Shown: positions 1-5,581 of the stretch, piece after piece | How positions within the stretch are numbered: position 1 is the first letter of the stretch | Layout of the letters: every line of letters begins with the position of its first letter | Position numbers and translations under genes: made by a program | Assembly: GCA_041481445.1 (NCBI GenBank) | Contig: JBGPBV010000230.1 | Location: forward strand, 1 to 8,502 | Reading direction: 5' to 3' | DNA length: 8,502 bases | Source: AA29 sp041481445 | Lineage (GTDB): Bacteria > Acidobacteriota > Vicinamibacteria > Fen-336 | Notes under the pieces: model-generated | Database searches by the model: none | Seen by the model: only the letters and a program-made list of their open reading frames with translations | Told to the model about the DNA's origin: nothing

Positions 1-1007
1 AGATCGATCTTCTTCTTGAGGGGAGCGATGACCCCGGTGGTGTCGGTGGTGGACCCCAGAAGCAGGCCGTCGTGGACGACCACGGTGTTCACGCTGCCGC
101 AGAGCGCGGCCGGCTCCTCGACCTCGGCCAGGTGCTGGAGGATCTCGACCTTGTAGGGCCGCGTCACGCTGAAGCCGGACAGGCCCAGGGCGGGCAGGGC
201 CTCGATGAAGGGCGGCAGGGCCTCTGCCTGCACGGGCACGTACACCGCGTCGAGGCCGCGCGCCTCGAAGGCGCGGTTGTGCAGGACGGGGGAGAGGCTG
301 CGCATCACGTCCACGCCGAGGACGCCGTAGATCTTCGTCTGCGCGGTCACGTTGCGCACGCGGTAGAGGCCGGCCATCGCGTCCGCGGTGAGCTGGCCGG
401 ACGCGGACTCCCGCCCGGTGGAGGCGGCGGCGTAGGTGAACGGGCTGCCGTAGCGCCCGGCCAGCACGCGGGTCAGCGTGCCCAGGGGGCCGAGGGCGAG
501 GGCGATGAGCGGGGTCCCGGCGTCCTCGCGCACGCGCCCGGCGAAGGCGAGCAGCCGCCCCACGTCCGCGATCGAGCGGGGCCGGACCACGATCTTCGCG
601 ATGTCCGCCCCCACGTTCGTCATCTCGCGATAGAGCGAGTCGAGGTCGTCGGGCATGCCGCGCACGTCGTGATGGGAGACGATCAGGCCCTCCCCCACCT
701 TCTCCACCATCACGTCCACGAACCCGCTGCGCAGCTCGATGTCCACGTAGTCGAAGCCGCGCTTCACGCCCTCGAGCAGGGTCAGCCGGCGGCGGGGGTC
801 GTCGTCCTCCCAGGCCCCGCCCTGGGAGACCGGGCGGCAGGTCAGGATGAGGGGCCGGGTGCGCGCGCGGAGGATCGTCAGGAGGTCGAGGTCGATGACG
901 CGGTCGGCGCGGATCTCGAAGAGGTCGGCCACGGGGGCGAGCTCCGCCATGCGGGCCACCATCCCGTCCGTCGTCTCCTCGACCAGAGCCACGCAGATCT
1001 GCGTCAT
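1..1007 (-). CDS. aroDE: Bifunctional 3-dehydroquinate dehydratase (type I) / shikimate dehydrogenase, 3' part beyond the window
   Basis: This fused enzyme would carry out two consecutive cytoplasmic shikimate-pathway steps: dehydration of 3-dehydroquinate, then NADPH-dependent reduction of 3-dehydroshikimate. 335 residues are visible; the C-terminal NADP-binding part lies off the left edge. The AroD half (about 1-220) has FEIRAD at 30-35, SHHD at 111-114 with the likely catalytic His113, DIAKIVV with the Schiff-base Lys138, and a GSPFTY...SASGQL region (187-206). The AroE half starts near 223 and shows the shikimate-binding SLSPVLHN (237-244), SVTRPYK (280-286, catalytic Lys286), SVNT (305-308) and TDTTG (321-325, Asp322). 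SVT replaces the usual NVT and TDTTG the usual NTDG, so both shikimate-side motifs are non-canonical. The ATG is chosen because AroD homology begins at once and a terminator ends a few bases upstream; the ribosome site is only a GGGG run close to the start. Fused aroDE genes are known in several bacteria and in plants. The attenuator at 1015-1211 probably controls it. Confidence 0.9.
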   Translation of the reverse strand, partial: MTQICVALVEETTDGMVARMAELAPVADLFEIRADRVIDLDLLTILRARTRPLILTCRPVSQGGAWEDDDPRRRLTLLEGVKRGFDYVDIELRSGFVDVMVEKVGEGLIVSHHDVRGMPDDLDSLYREMTNVGADIAKIVVRPRSIADVGRLLAFAGRVREDAGTPLIALALGPLGTLTRVLAGRYGSPFTYAAASTGRESASGQLTADAMAGLYRVRNVTAQTKIYGVLGVDVMRSLSPVLHNRAFEARGLDAVYVPVQAEALPPFIEALPALGLSGFSVTRPYKVEILQHLAEVEEPAALCGSVNTVVVHDGLLLGSTTDTTGVIAPLKKKID

Positions 1008-1014
1008 GGTCCCC

Positions 1015-1051
1015 AAAATCGAAAAGCCTCTTCAGGGTTCCCTGAAGAGGC
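1015..1051 (-). terminator. Intrinsic terminator of a transcription attenuator, in the leader of aroDE
   Basis: A perfect inverted repeat with 12-bp arms (1026-1037 and 1040-1051) and a TT centre is followed on the minus strand by TTTT, CGA and a second TTTT (1015-1025). This is the form of a Rho-independent terminator. It lies inside the leader transcript, only 7 bases before the aroDE start codon, so it would stop transcription before the gene rather than after one. With the leader peptide upstream this makes a classical attenuator. The T-run is interrupted by CGA, so termination strength is uncertain. Confidence 0.85.
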
Positions 1052-1116
1052 CTCTGAGGTCCGACCCTCCAGGACACCCGCTCCGCTCGCGGCGGCCGGG
1101 TCTCCCGGTCCGCCGC
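1041..1116 (-). promoter_or_regulatory. Leader RNA region with pause-type hairpin and possible antiterminator
   Basis: On the minus strand, a strong hairpin (1089-1116; a 7-bp outer stem, one bulged A, a 5-bp inner stem and a 3-nt loop) begins at the last base of the leader-peptide stop codon. Further on, CCTGGAGG (1073-1066) can pair with CCTCTTCAGG (1050-1041), the first arm of the terminator, if two bases bulge out. That pairing would be an antiterminator excluding the hairpin at 1026-1051. The hairpin is seen directly. The antiterminator is inferred by eye, and how the two structures exclude each other was not folded energetically. Confidence 0.5.
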
Positions 1117-1211
1117 TAGTCGTAGTGGCGATGGTGATGGGTGATCGGACGCCAGCGGCGAAGGCCGCCTTTCGTCTCGACCCGCCCGTCGCTGGTGCCC
1201 TGCTGTCTCAT
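1116..1211 (-). CDS. His-rich leader peptide of the aroDE attenuator, 31 aa
   Basis: The short ORF starts with ATG at 1211 and ends with TAG at 1118-1116. It encodes 31 residues whose last nine codons read I-T-H-H-H-R-H-Y-D before the stop. A His cluster followed by a final Asp recalls the enterobacterial his-operon leader peptide, which ends in seven His, Pro and Asp. Other aromatic codons are Trp20 and Tyr30. Ribosome stalling at the His (or Tyr) codons when charged tRNA is scarce would shift the RNA from terminator to antiterminator. The evidence for translation is its place between a consensus promoter about 25 bp upstream and an intrinsic terminator about 65 bp downstream. The ribosome site is weak (ACGAG just before ATG). 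The product itself probably has no function; the act of translating it matters. Confidence 0.75.
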   Translation of the reverse strand: MRQQGTSDGRVETKGGLRRWRPITHHHRHYD

Positions 1212-1235
1212 CTCGTAAAGGTCCCGAACCTGGCG

Positions 1236-1265
1236 ATTCTAGGAGCCGTCCCCGGCGGGTGTCAA
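1236..1265 (-). promoter_or_regulatory. Sigma-70 promoter for the leader peptide / aroDE transcript
   Basis: Minus-strand TTGACA (1265-1260, a perfect -35 consensus) and TAGAAT (1241-1236, 5 of 6 to the -10 consensus) are separated by 18 bp. Transcription should start near 1229, giving a leader of roughly 220 nt before aroDE that contains the leader ORF and terminator. An AT-containing consensus promoter stands out in such GC-rich DNA. Confidence 0.8.
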
Positions 1266-1285
1266 GCCCGGCGCCGCCACGCGAG

Positions 1286-1291
1286 TAAGAT
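1286..1291 (+). promoter_or_regulatory. Possible -10 element for the osmC-like gene
   Basis: TAAGAT lies 21 bp before the osmC-like ATG and would place the start of transcription near 1298, leaving room for the ribosome site at 1305-1308. No convincing -35 box is seen 16-18 bp upstream; that stretch overlaps the -35 box of the divergent leader promoter. The two promoters would be almost back to back. This is a weak call. Confidence 0.3.
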
Positions 1292-1312
1292 GGAACCGAT
1301 GGGAAGGAAGCC

Positions 1313-1762
1313 ATGAATGCGGTGGCCGGAGATCCCGAGACGCCGGCCGGCAAGCCGCCGGTCGAGGTCGAGCTCGTCTGGGAGGGAGAGCTGCGCTTCC
1401 GCGGGACGGCGGGCCGGTCCGCGGTCGTGGTGGACTCCGACGGGCAGGCCGGACCCTCTCCCGTCCAGTCCCTGGCCCTCGCCCTCGCCGGCTGCATGTC
1501 GGTGGACCTCGTCCACATCCTGGAGCGCGGCCGGCAGCCCCTGCGCGGCCTCCGCGCGCGCCTGGTCGCCCAGCGCGCGCCCGAGGATCCTCATCGGCTC
1601 GTGCGCGTGGACCTGCGCTTCGCGGTGACGGGGGCGGTGGGCGCGGACAAGGTCGAGCGCGCGATCGCCCTCTCGCGGGAGAAGTACTGCTCGGTCTGGC
1701 ACTCCCTGCGGCCGGACATCGCGTTCACGACGTCGTTCGAGGTCGCGCCCGCGTCCGCGTAG
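1313..1762 (+). CDS. OsmC/Ohr-family protein
   Basis: This 149-residue protein, a usual length for the family, is predicted to be a cytoplasmic, dimeric, cysteine-dependent protein; characterised relatives reduce organic hydroperoxides. The two expected cysteines are present: Cys61 in SPVQSLALALAGC (49-61) at the start of the central helix, and Cys126 in SREKYCSVWHSL (121-132). The N-terminal strand region VEVELVWEGELRF (17-29) and the final strand ITTSFEV-like segment also fit. The motif around Cys126 is closest to the YhfA-like branch rather than to Ohr itself, so peroxidase activity should not be assumed. The ATG is preceded by an AGGA ribosome site at 1305-1308. The gene is divergent from the aroDE leader and is followed after 17 bp by an exported protein gene, probably in the same transcript. 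Confidence 0.85.
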   Translation: MNAVAGDPETPAGKPPVEVELVWEGELRFRGTAGRSAVVVDSDGQAGPSPVQSLALALAGCMSVDLVHILERGRQPLRGLRARLVAQRAPEDPHRLVRVDLRFAVTGAVGADKVERAIALSREKYCSVWHSLRPDIAFTTSFEVAPASA

Positions 1763-1779
1763 GGGCGGACACGGCTCGC

Positions 1780-2628
1780 ATGTCCCTGTTCCTCGGGGCG
1801 GCCCTGGTCGTGTTGGCGGCGGCCTCTCCTCCGCCCGCGCGCGTGCCGGTGGCGGTGCCCTACGGCGAGGTCCTGGAGGCGCTGCGCGCGAGCACGGGCT
1901 ACGACCCGCTGGCCACCACCAACGGGGGCCGCATCCAGGCCGAGGTCCTGCTCCGGCTGGTCCGCCGCGCGCACGAGCGTGCCCCCGACGGTCCACCCCT
2001 CCTCGTCGGCCACGAGGAGTGGTTCCGCGCCCTCCTGGAAGTGACGGGGGTTCCCGCCGAGCGCGCGCCCCTCTATGCCGTCCTCGCCCACCGCCACCGG
2101 CAGGACATGGTCGCGGAATACGGAGACGGTCGCGTGGTCCGCGAGGTCACTGCCGGCCCCGCGCCCGTCCTCGCCCTGAACGTGACGATCTCGTGGCCGG
2201 AGACGGCGGACGCGCCGCGGGAGTACTCGTACGAGGACAACCTCTCCACGCCGCACCTGAAGGTCACCGACCATCGCCTCATCACGTACCGCCTCCTGGA
2301 CTTCGGCGACCAGATCGCGTTCCAGGAGATCGAGGGGCTCACCGGGCGGCCCACCACCGGCGCCCTCGGCTTCCTGTTCCAGATCATCGGCGAAGGCCGG
2401 GTCGTGGAGTACCGGATGGCGGTCGCGCCCACCGGCGTCGCCGTCTCGCGCGGGCGCGCCAAGAAGGGGTTCTTCGAGGTCGCGACCACCCTCACCGTGT
2501 ACCCGGACGGGCGCTCGGAGAAGGGCGTGCCCCCCGACCCCGTGCTGCGCGCCATCGAGCAGAAGCTCGCGCAGCCTCTCGCGATACGTTACCAGCCCCT
2601 GGCGCCGATCGAGTCACGGGGCCGTTGA
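1780..2628 (+). CDS. Predicted exported protein of unknown function, 282 aa
   Basis: I do not recognise the family. The N-terminus (MSLFLGAALVVLAAA, 1-15) is hydrophobic and followed by SPPPA, like a short signal peptide with signal-peptidase I cleavage near residue 20; there is no lipobox Cys. The mature part has a helical segment (about 30-100, with GGRIQAEVLLRLVRRAHE at 49-66) and then an alternating beta-strand-rich region with repeated Tyr/Phe (about 125-260). No cysteine occurs in the protein and no catalytic motif is evident. The sequence is a normal coding one: no internal stop, and the high third-position GC of its neighbours. It starts 17 bp after the osmC-like stop, with a GGGGCGG stretch as the only candidate ribosome site, so it is probably co-transcribed. 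It is likely periplasmic or loosely envelope-bound; function unknown. Confidence 0.75.
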   Translation: MSLFLGAALVVLAAASPPPARVPVAVPYGEVLEALRASTGYDPLATTNGGRIQAEVLLRLVRRAHERAPDGPPLLVGHEEWFRALLEVTGVPAERAPLYAVLAHRHRQDMVAEYGDGRVVREVTAGPAPVLALNVTISWPETADAPREYSYEDNLSTPHLKVTDHRLITYRLLDFGDQIAFQEIEGLTGRPTTGALGFLFQIIGEGRVVEYRMAVAPTGVAVSRGRAKKGFFEVATTLTVYPDGRSEKGVPPDPVLRAIEQKLAQPLAIRYQPLAPIESRGR

Positions 2629-2636
2629 AGCCCTGG

Positions 2637-2645
2637 TGCTACACT
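2637..2645 (+). promoter_or_regulatory. Extended -10 promoter, possibly giving a leaderless uma2 mRNA
   Basis: TGC followed by TACACT (2640-2645) matches an extended -10 element. The start of transcription expected 7 bp downstream coincides with the A of the ATG at 2652. No Shine-Dalgarno sequence exists between the previous stop (2628) and this ATG, consistent with a leaderless mRNA. TTGAAG at 2625-2630 is too close (9 bp) to act as the -35 box. Confidence 0.4.
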
Positions 2646-2651
2646 GACCCC

Positions 2652-3215
2652 ATGTCGTCCACGGCAAAGCGCCGTGCCGTCTACGAGGATCTGCTCCGGG
2701 TCCCCGACCACAAGGTGGCCGAGATCGTGGATGGAGAGTTGCATGTCTCGCCACGGCCGGCGTCGCGGCACGCGATGGCCACGTCGCGGCTGGGAGCGGA
2801 GCTGGGCGGGCCTTTCGATCGTGGCCGCGGAGGACCCGGCGGCTGGTGGATCCTGGACGAGCCCGAGCTGCATCTCGGCGAGGACGTCGTCGTGCCCGAC
2901 CTGGCCGGCTGGCGCCGCGCGCGCCTGCCGGAGTTCCCCGACACTGCCGCGTTCACCCTCGCTCCCGACTGGGTGTGTGAAGTGGTCTCGCCGTCCACGG
3001 AGCGGCTCGACCGCGCCCGGAAGATGCCCGTGTATGCACGGGAAGGCGTGGCGCATCTGTGGCTGGTGAACCGGCTGGCCCAGACGCTCGAGGGCTATCG
3101 TCTCGCCGAGAAGCGCTGGATTCTGCTCGCGACGCATGAAGGCGACGCGAAGTTCCGTGCGGAGCCCTTCGACGCTGTCGAGCTGGAGTTGGGCTCTCTG
3201 TGGGGCCACGGCTAG
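2652..3215 (+). CDS. Uma2-family (DUF820) putative PD-(D/E)XK endonuclease
   Basis: The 187 residues match the usual size of Uma2-family proteins, which have a restriction-endonuclease-like fold; most are functionally uncharacterised. Key family signatures are present: EIVDGEL (24-30); VVVPDLAGWR (79-88) with the metal-binding Asp83; CEVVSPST (109-116) with Glu110; and RKMPVYAREGVAHLWLVN (123-140), where Lys124 is the displaced catalytic lysine. The open frame extends far upstream, but the ATG at 2652 is chosen because it gives the normal N-terminus (a short YEDLLRVPD segment before EIVDGEL) and because the longer frame would overlap the exported-protein gene. The gene stands alone, without a toxin, antitoxin or methylase partner beside it. 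Uma2 genes are often scattered in multiple copies in cyanobacteria and environmental high-GC genomes. All active-site residues are intact, so it could be active. Confidence 0.88.
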   Translation: MSSTAKRRAVYEDLLRVPDHKVAEIVDGELHVSPRPASRHAMATSRLGAELGGPFDRGRGGPGGWWILDEPELHLGEDVVVPDLAGWRRARLPEFPDTAAFTLAPDWVCEVVSPSTERLDRARKMPVYAREGVAHLWLVNRLAQTLEGYRLAEKRWILLATHEGDAKFRAEPFDAVELELGSLWGHG

Positions 3216-3254
3216 GACCTGGGTCAGGACGGCTATCGAGTGATCGCCGGCCGC

Positions 3255-3309
3255 TCAAGGTAACGCCTCAGCCAGCAGCCGCACGGCGTTGGCGCCCATC
3301 ACCCCGATC
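3255..3309 (-). pseudogene. Remnant of the 3' end of a second M19 dipeptidase gene
   Basis: Read on the minus strand, about 17 codons give S-I-G-V-M-G-A-N-A-V-R-L-L-A-E-A-L-P-stop. The end of the intact dipeptidase at 7184-8353 reads V-M-G-A-N-A-V-R-L-L-S-I-A-L-P-stop: same spacing and same stop position, with only AE versus SI differing. Over the last 49 bases about 40 match, including a 30-base exact stretch. Most remaining differences are third-position and synonymous (Leu, Ala, Leu, Pro). Similarity stops near 3309, no start codon or catalytic region is left, and what follows is the upstream region of the transporter gene. The synonymous pattern suggests a diverged paralogue that was cut down, rather than a fresh duplicate. 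Confidence 0.75.
3274..3303 (+). repeat. Direct repeat, left copy (30 bp, dipeptidase 3' end)
   Basis: This stretch is identical over 30 bases to 7203-7232, in the same orientation, 3,929 bp apart. It encodes, on the minus strand, the conserved V-M-G-A-N-A-V-R-L-L end of an M19 dipeptidase. The two copies bracket the transporter and kinase genes. Confidence 0.9.
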
Positions 3310-3310
3310 G

Positions 3311-3334
3311 AGGCTCCGCGGGGCCAGGCTCCGC
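3311..3334 (+). repeat. Two 9-bp direct repeats upstream of the transporter gene
   Basis: AGGCTCCGC occurs at 3311-3319 and again at 3326-3334, 15 bp apart from start to start, just upstream of the possible -10 at 3345. It could be an operator or chance repetition in GC-rich DNA. Confidence 0.3.
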
Positions 3335-3344
3335 CGCCTTCGCG

Positions 3345-3350
3345 TATAGT
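3345..3350 (+). promoter_or_regulatory. Possible -10 element for the transporter-kinase unit
   Basis: TATAGT lies 35 bp before the GTG start and matches 5 of 6 bases of the -10 consensus. No -35 box is visible at the proper distance, so an activator might be needed. Transcription would begin near 3357. Confidence 0.45.
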
Positions 3351-3379
3351 CTCGCCCTAGTTCCCGAACAGGAGTCTCC

Positions 3380-5581
3380 GTGGCCGACGCGCGCTCCGCC
3401 ACCGAAGGCGCCGTCCGTGCGGCCATGCTGTGCGCCGCCGCGATGGTCGCCCAGCAGGTCGGGGGCAAGGCCACGCGCGACGCCCTCTTCCTCACTACGT
3501 TCGACGTCAGACGCCTGGCCGCCATGATCGCGCTGGCCGCCGCCGCCTCCGTCGTGGTGGCCGTGCTCTCCGGACGCCTGCTCGCGCGGATGGGGCCGGC
3601 GCGCCTCATCCCCGTCTCCTTCGCGGCCAGCGCCGCCGTCCAGATCGCGGTGTGGGCGCTCGTTCCGCGGGCGCCTCGCCTGGCCGCGGTGGCGTTCTAC
3701 CTGCACACGGCCACCCTGGGGTCGGTCCTGGTGTCCGGCTTCTGGTCGGTGGTGAGCGAGCGGCTGGATCCCCACGCCGCCCGGCGCTCGATCGCGCGCA
3801 TCGCGGGGGCGGGCACGCTCGGGGGCGTGGCGGGCGGGCTGGCCGCCGAGCGCGTGGCCGCGCTGGCGGGGGTGACGGACATGATCCCCCTCCTCGCCTG
3901 CCTGCACCTGGCCTGCGCGGGGGCGGCCGGTTCCCTCTCCCGTCCCCTCGACGTCGCGCGCGTCAACCCTCCCCCCGGCTCCGGCGGCGGCCTCCGCGCC
4001 ATCGCCCGCGACCCCTACCTGCGGCGCATCGCGGCCCTGGTCGTCCTCGGCTCGCTGGCCGCCACGCTGGTGGACCTGGCGTTCAAGACCCGGGCGGTGG
4101 CCGTGGTCGGCAGCGGGCCGGCGCTGATGCGGCTCTTCGCGATGCTCTACACCGGCTCCGCGCTCCTGGCCTTGGCCGCGCAGATCCTGCTCGGCCGGTG
4201 GAGTCTGGAGCGGCTCGGGCTGGCGGGCACGGTCGGCCTCCTGCCCGCGGTCCTCACCGCCGGCACCGTGGCCGCGCTGGCCGCTCCCGGCCTGTGGGCC
4301 CTGGGCGCGCTCCGCGTGGCGGAGACGGTCGTGCGGACCTCCCTCTATCGCCTCGGGTACGAGCTGCTCTATGCCCCCGTGCCGCCGGCGCGGAAGCGCG
4401 GGGCCAAGACCGTGATCGACGTGGGGCTCGACCGGGCGGGCGAGACGCTCGGAGCGGGCGTGGTCCGCCTGGCCGTGGCTGCCGCGGCGCCGCTCTCGGC
4501 GCTGCTGGCGGCGGTGGTCGCCGCGGGCCTGGCCGGGATGTGGCTCGCGCGCGCGCTCCACCGCGGCTACATCCAGGCGCTCGAGCAGAGCCTGCTCTCC
4601 CGAACGGCCTCCCTCGACCTCTTCGAGGTGATGGACAGCACGACCCGACGCGTGGTGGCGGCGGCGGGGGCCGCGCCCGCGCGACCCACCGCCTCCATGG
4701 CCCTGCCCGTCCCCGACGCCGAGGCCCTCGAAACCGGGCTCTTCCTGCTGTCCTGGACCAGGCGCATGGAGCGTCCGGCGGCCGCCGCCGTGCCCGCCCG
4801 GCCGCGCCCCTCGGACGAGGATCCGCTCCTCCGCCGGCTCCGGGAGCTGCGCTCCCGCGATCCCGTCCGCGCGCGGGCCGCGCTCTCGGCGAGCGGGCTG
4901 GACCCCGCCCTCGTCCCCTCCGCCATCCGCCTCCTGGCCTGGGACGAGGTCGCGCCGGCGGCGGTGGACGCGCTGGCCCCGGTGGCCGGCCACGCGATCG
5001 GGCAGCTCCTGGACGCCGTCCTGGACCGGGGAGAGGAGTTCGCGGTGCGCCGCCGCATCGCCCGGCTCCTGGGCTCCGTATCGTCGCCCCGCGTCACCGC
5101 CGGCCTGCTGTTCGGCCTGGAGGATCCGCGCTTCGAGGTGCGCTACGAGTGTGCGCGCGCGCTGGCCCGCGGCGCGCCGCTGGCGGCGGCGCAGGCGGAG
5201 GCCGTTTTCGCGGTGGTCGTGCGGGAGGCGGGAGTGCCGCGCGAGCTGTGGGACTCGCGGCGGCTCCTCGATGAGGGCTCGTCGGGCCCGGCCAGCCTGG
5301 AGCACGTCTTCACGTTGCTGTCCCTCGTCCTGCCCGCGCGCGTCCTCCGCATCGCCCTGCACGCGCTGCGCGGGCGGGAGCCGGCCTGGCGCGGGACGGC
5401 CCTCGAGTACCTGCACGTCGTGCTGCCCTCCCGCGTGTGGACGGCGCTGTCGCCGATCCTCGACGCGGATGCCGCCCCCTCCTCGCCGCGGGCGGCCGCG
5501 AGCGGCCGATCGCGCGAGGAGCTCGAGCGCGAGCTCCTGGCCGCTCCCCCGCCGGAAGCCGCGGCGGCCCCTCGCCCATGA
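3380..5581 (+). CDS. Npt/Tlc-like (ATP/ADP translocase-type) MFS transporter fused to a HEAT-like C-terminal region
   Basis: This 733-residue inner-membrane protein has two parts. Residues about 12-400 hold many hydrophobic helices with the layout of nucleotide-translocase-like MFS proteins. Signatures are GGKATRDALFLTTF (28-41) near the first helix, ARDPYLRRIAALVVLGSLAATLVDLAFK (209-236), YELLYAPVPPARKRGAKTVIDVGLDRAGETLGA (327-359) and the helix end RGYIQALEQSLLSR (395-408). Residues about 480-650 are soluble and helical. They contain HEAT-like units such as LEDPRFEVRYECARALARG (580-598), with Pro/Ala-rich linkers on both sides. Bacterial Npt-like proteins with HEAT tails are known as a predicted class; the substrate here is unknown and need not be a nucleotide. 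The start is GTG, with a good AGGAG site (3370-3374) 5 bp upstream. The stop overlaps the kinase start as ATGA, so the two are translationally coupled and may work together. Confidence 0.8.
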   Translation: MADARSATEGAVRAAMLCAAAMVAQQVGGKATRDALFLTTFDVRRLAAMIALAAAASVVVAVLSGRLLARMGPARLIPVSFAASAAVQIAVWALVPRAPRLAAVAFYLHTATLGSVLVSGFWSVVSERLDPHAARRSIARIAGAGTLGGVAGGLAAERVAALAGVTDMIPLLACLHLACAGAAGSLSRPLDVARVNPPPGSGGGLRAIARDPYLRRIAALVVLGSLAATLVDLAFKTRAVAVVGSGPALMRLFAMLYTGSALLALAAQILLGRWSLERLGLAGTVGLLPAVLTAGTVAALAAPGLWALGALRVAETVVRTSLYRLGYELLYAPVPPARKRGAKTVIDVGLDRAGETLGAGVVRLAVAAAAPLSALLAAVVAAGLAGMWLARALHRGYIQALEQSLLSRTASLDLFEVMDSTTRRVVAAAGAAPARPTASMALPVPDAEALETGLFLLSWTRRMERPAAAAVPARPRPSDEDPLLRRLRELRSRDPVRARAALSASGLDPALVPSAIRLLAWDEVAPAAVDALAPVAGHAIGQLLDAVLDRGEEFAVRRRIARLLGSVSSPRVTAGLLFGLEDPRFEVRYECARALARGAPLAAAQAEAVFAVVVREAGVPRELWDSRRLLDEGSSGPASLEHVFTLLSLVLPARVLRIALHALRGREPAWRGTALEYLHVVLPSRVWTALSPILDADAAPSSPRAAASGRSREELERELLAAPPPEAAAAPRP

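Noticed and set aside
72..1316. Long plus-strand open frame opposite aroDE and its leader
   Set aside because: The protein is low-complexity (His, Gly, Ala, Arg, Glu rich) with no motif, while the minus strand has clear AroD and AroE active sites. It is a GC-driven shadow.
1290..1316. Eight-codon ORF overlapping the osmC-like start as ATGA
   Set aside because: Its ATG overlaps the likely -10 element, so it would lie upstream of the transcription start, and it has no ribosome site.
2625..2645. TTGAAG with TACACT as a -35/-10 pair
   Set aside because: The spacing is only 9 bp, too short for a sigma-70 promoter; only the extended -10 part is retained.
3299..5416. 705-codon minus-strand open frame opposite the transporter gene
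   Set aside because: It is rich in Gly, Arg, Gln and His with no domain signatures, and lies antisense to a gene with a good ribosome site and recognisable transporter motifs.
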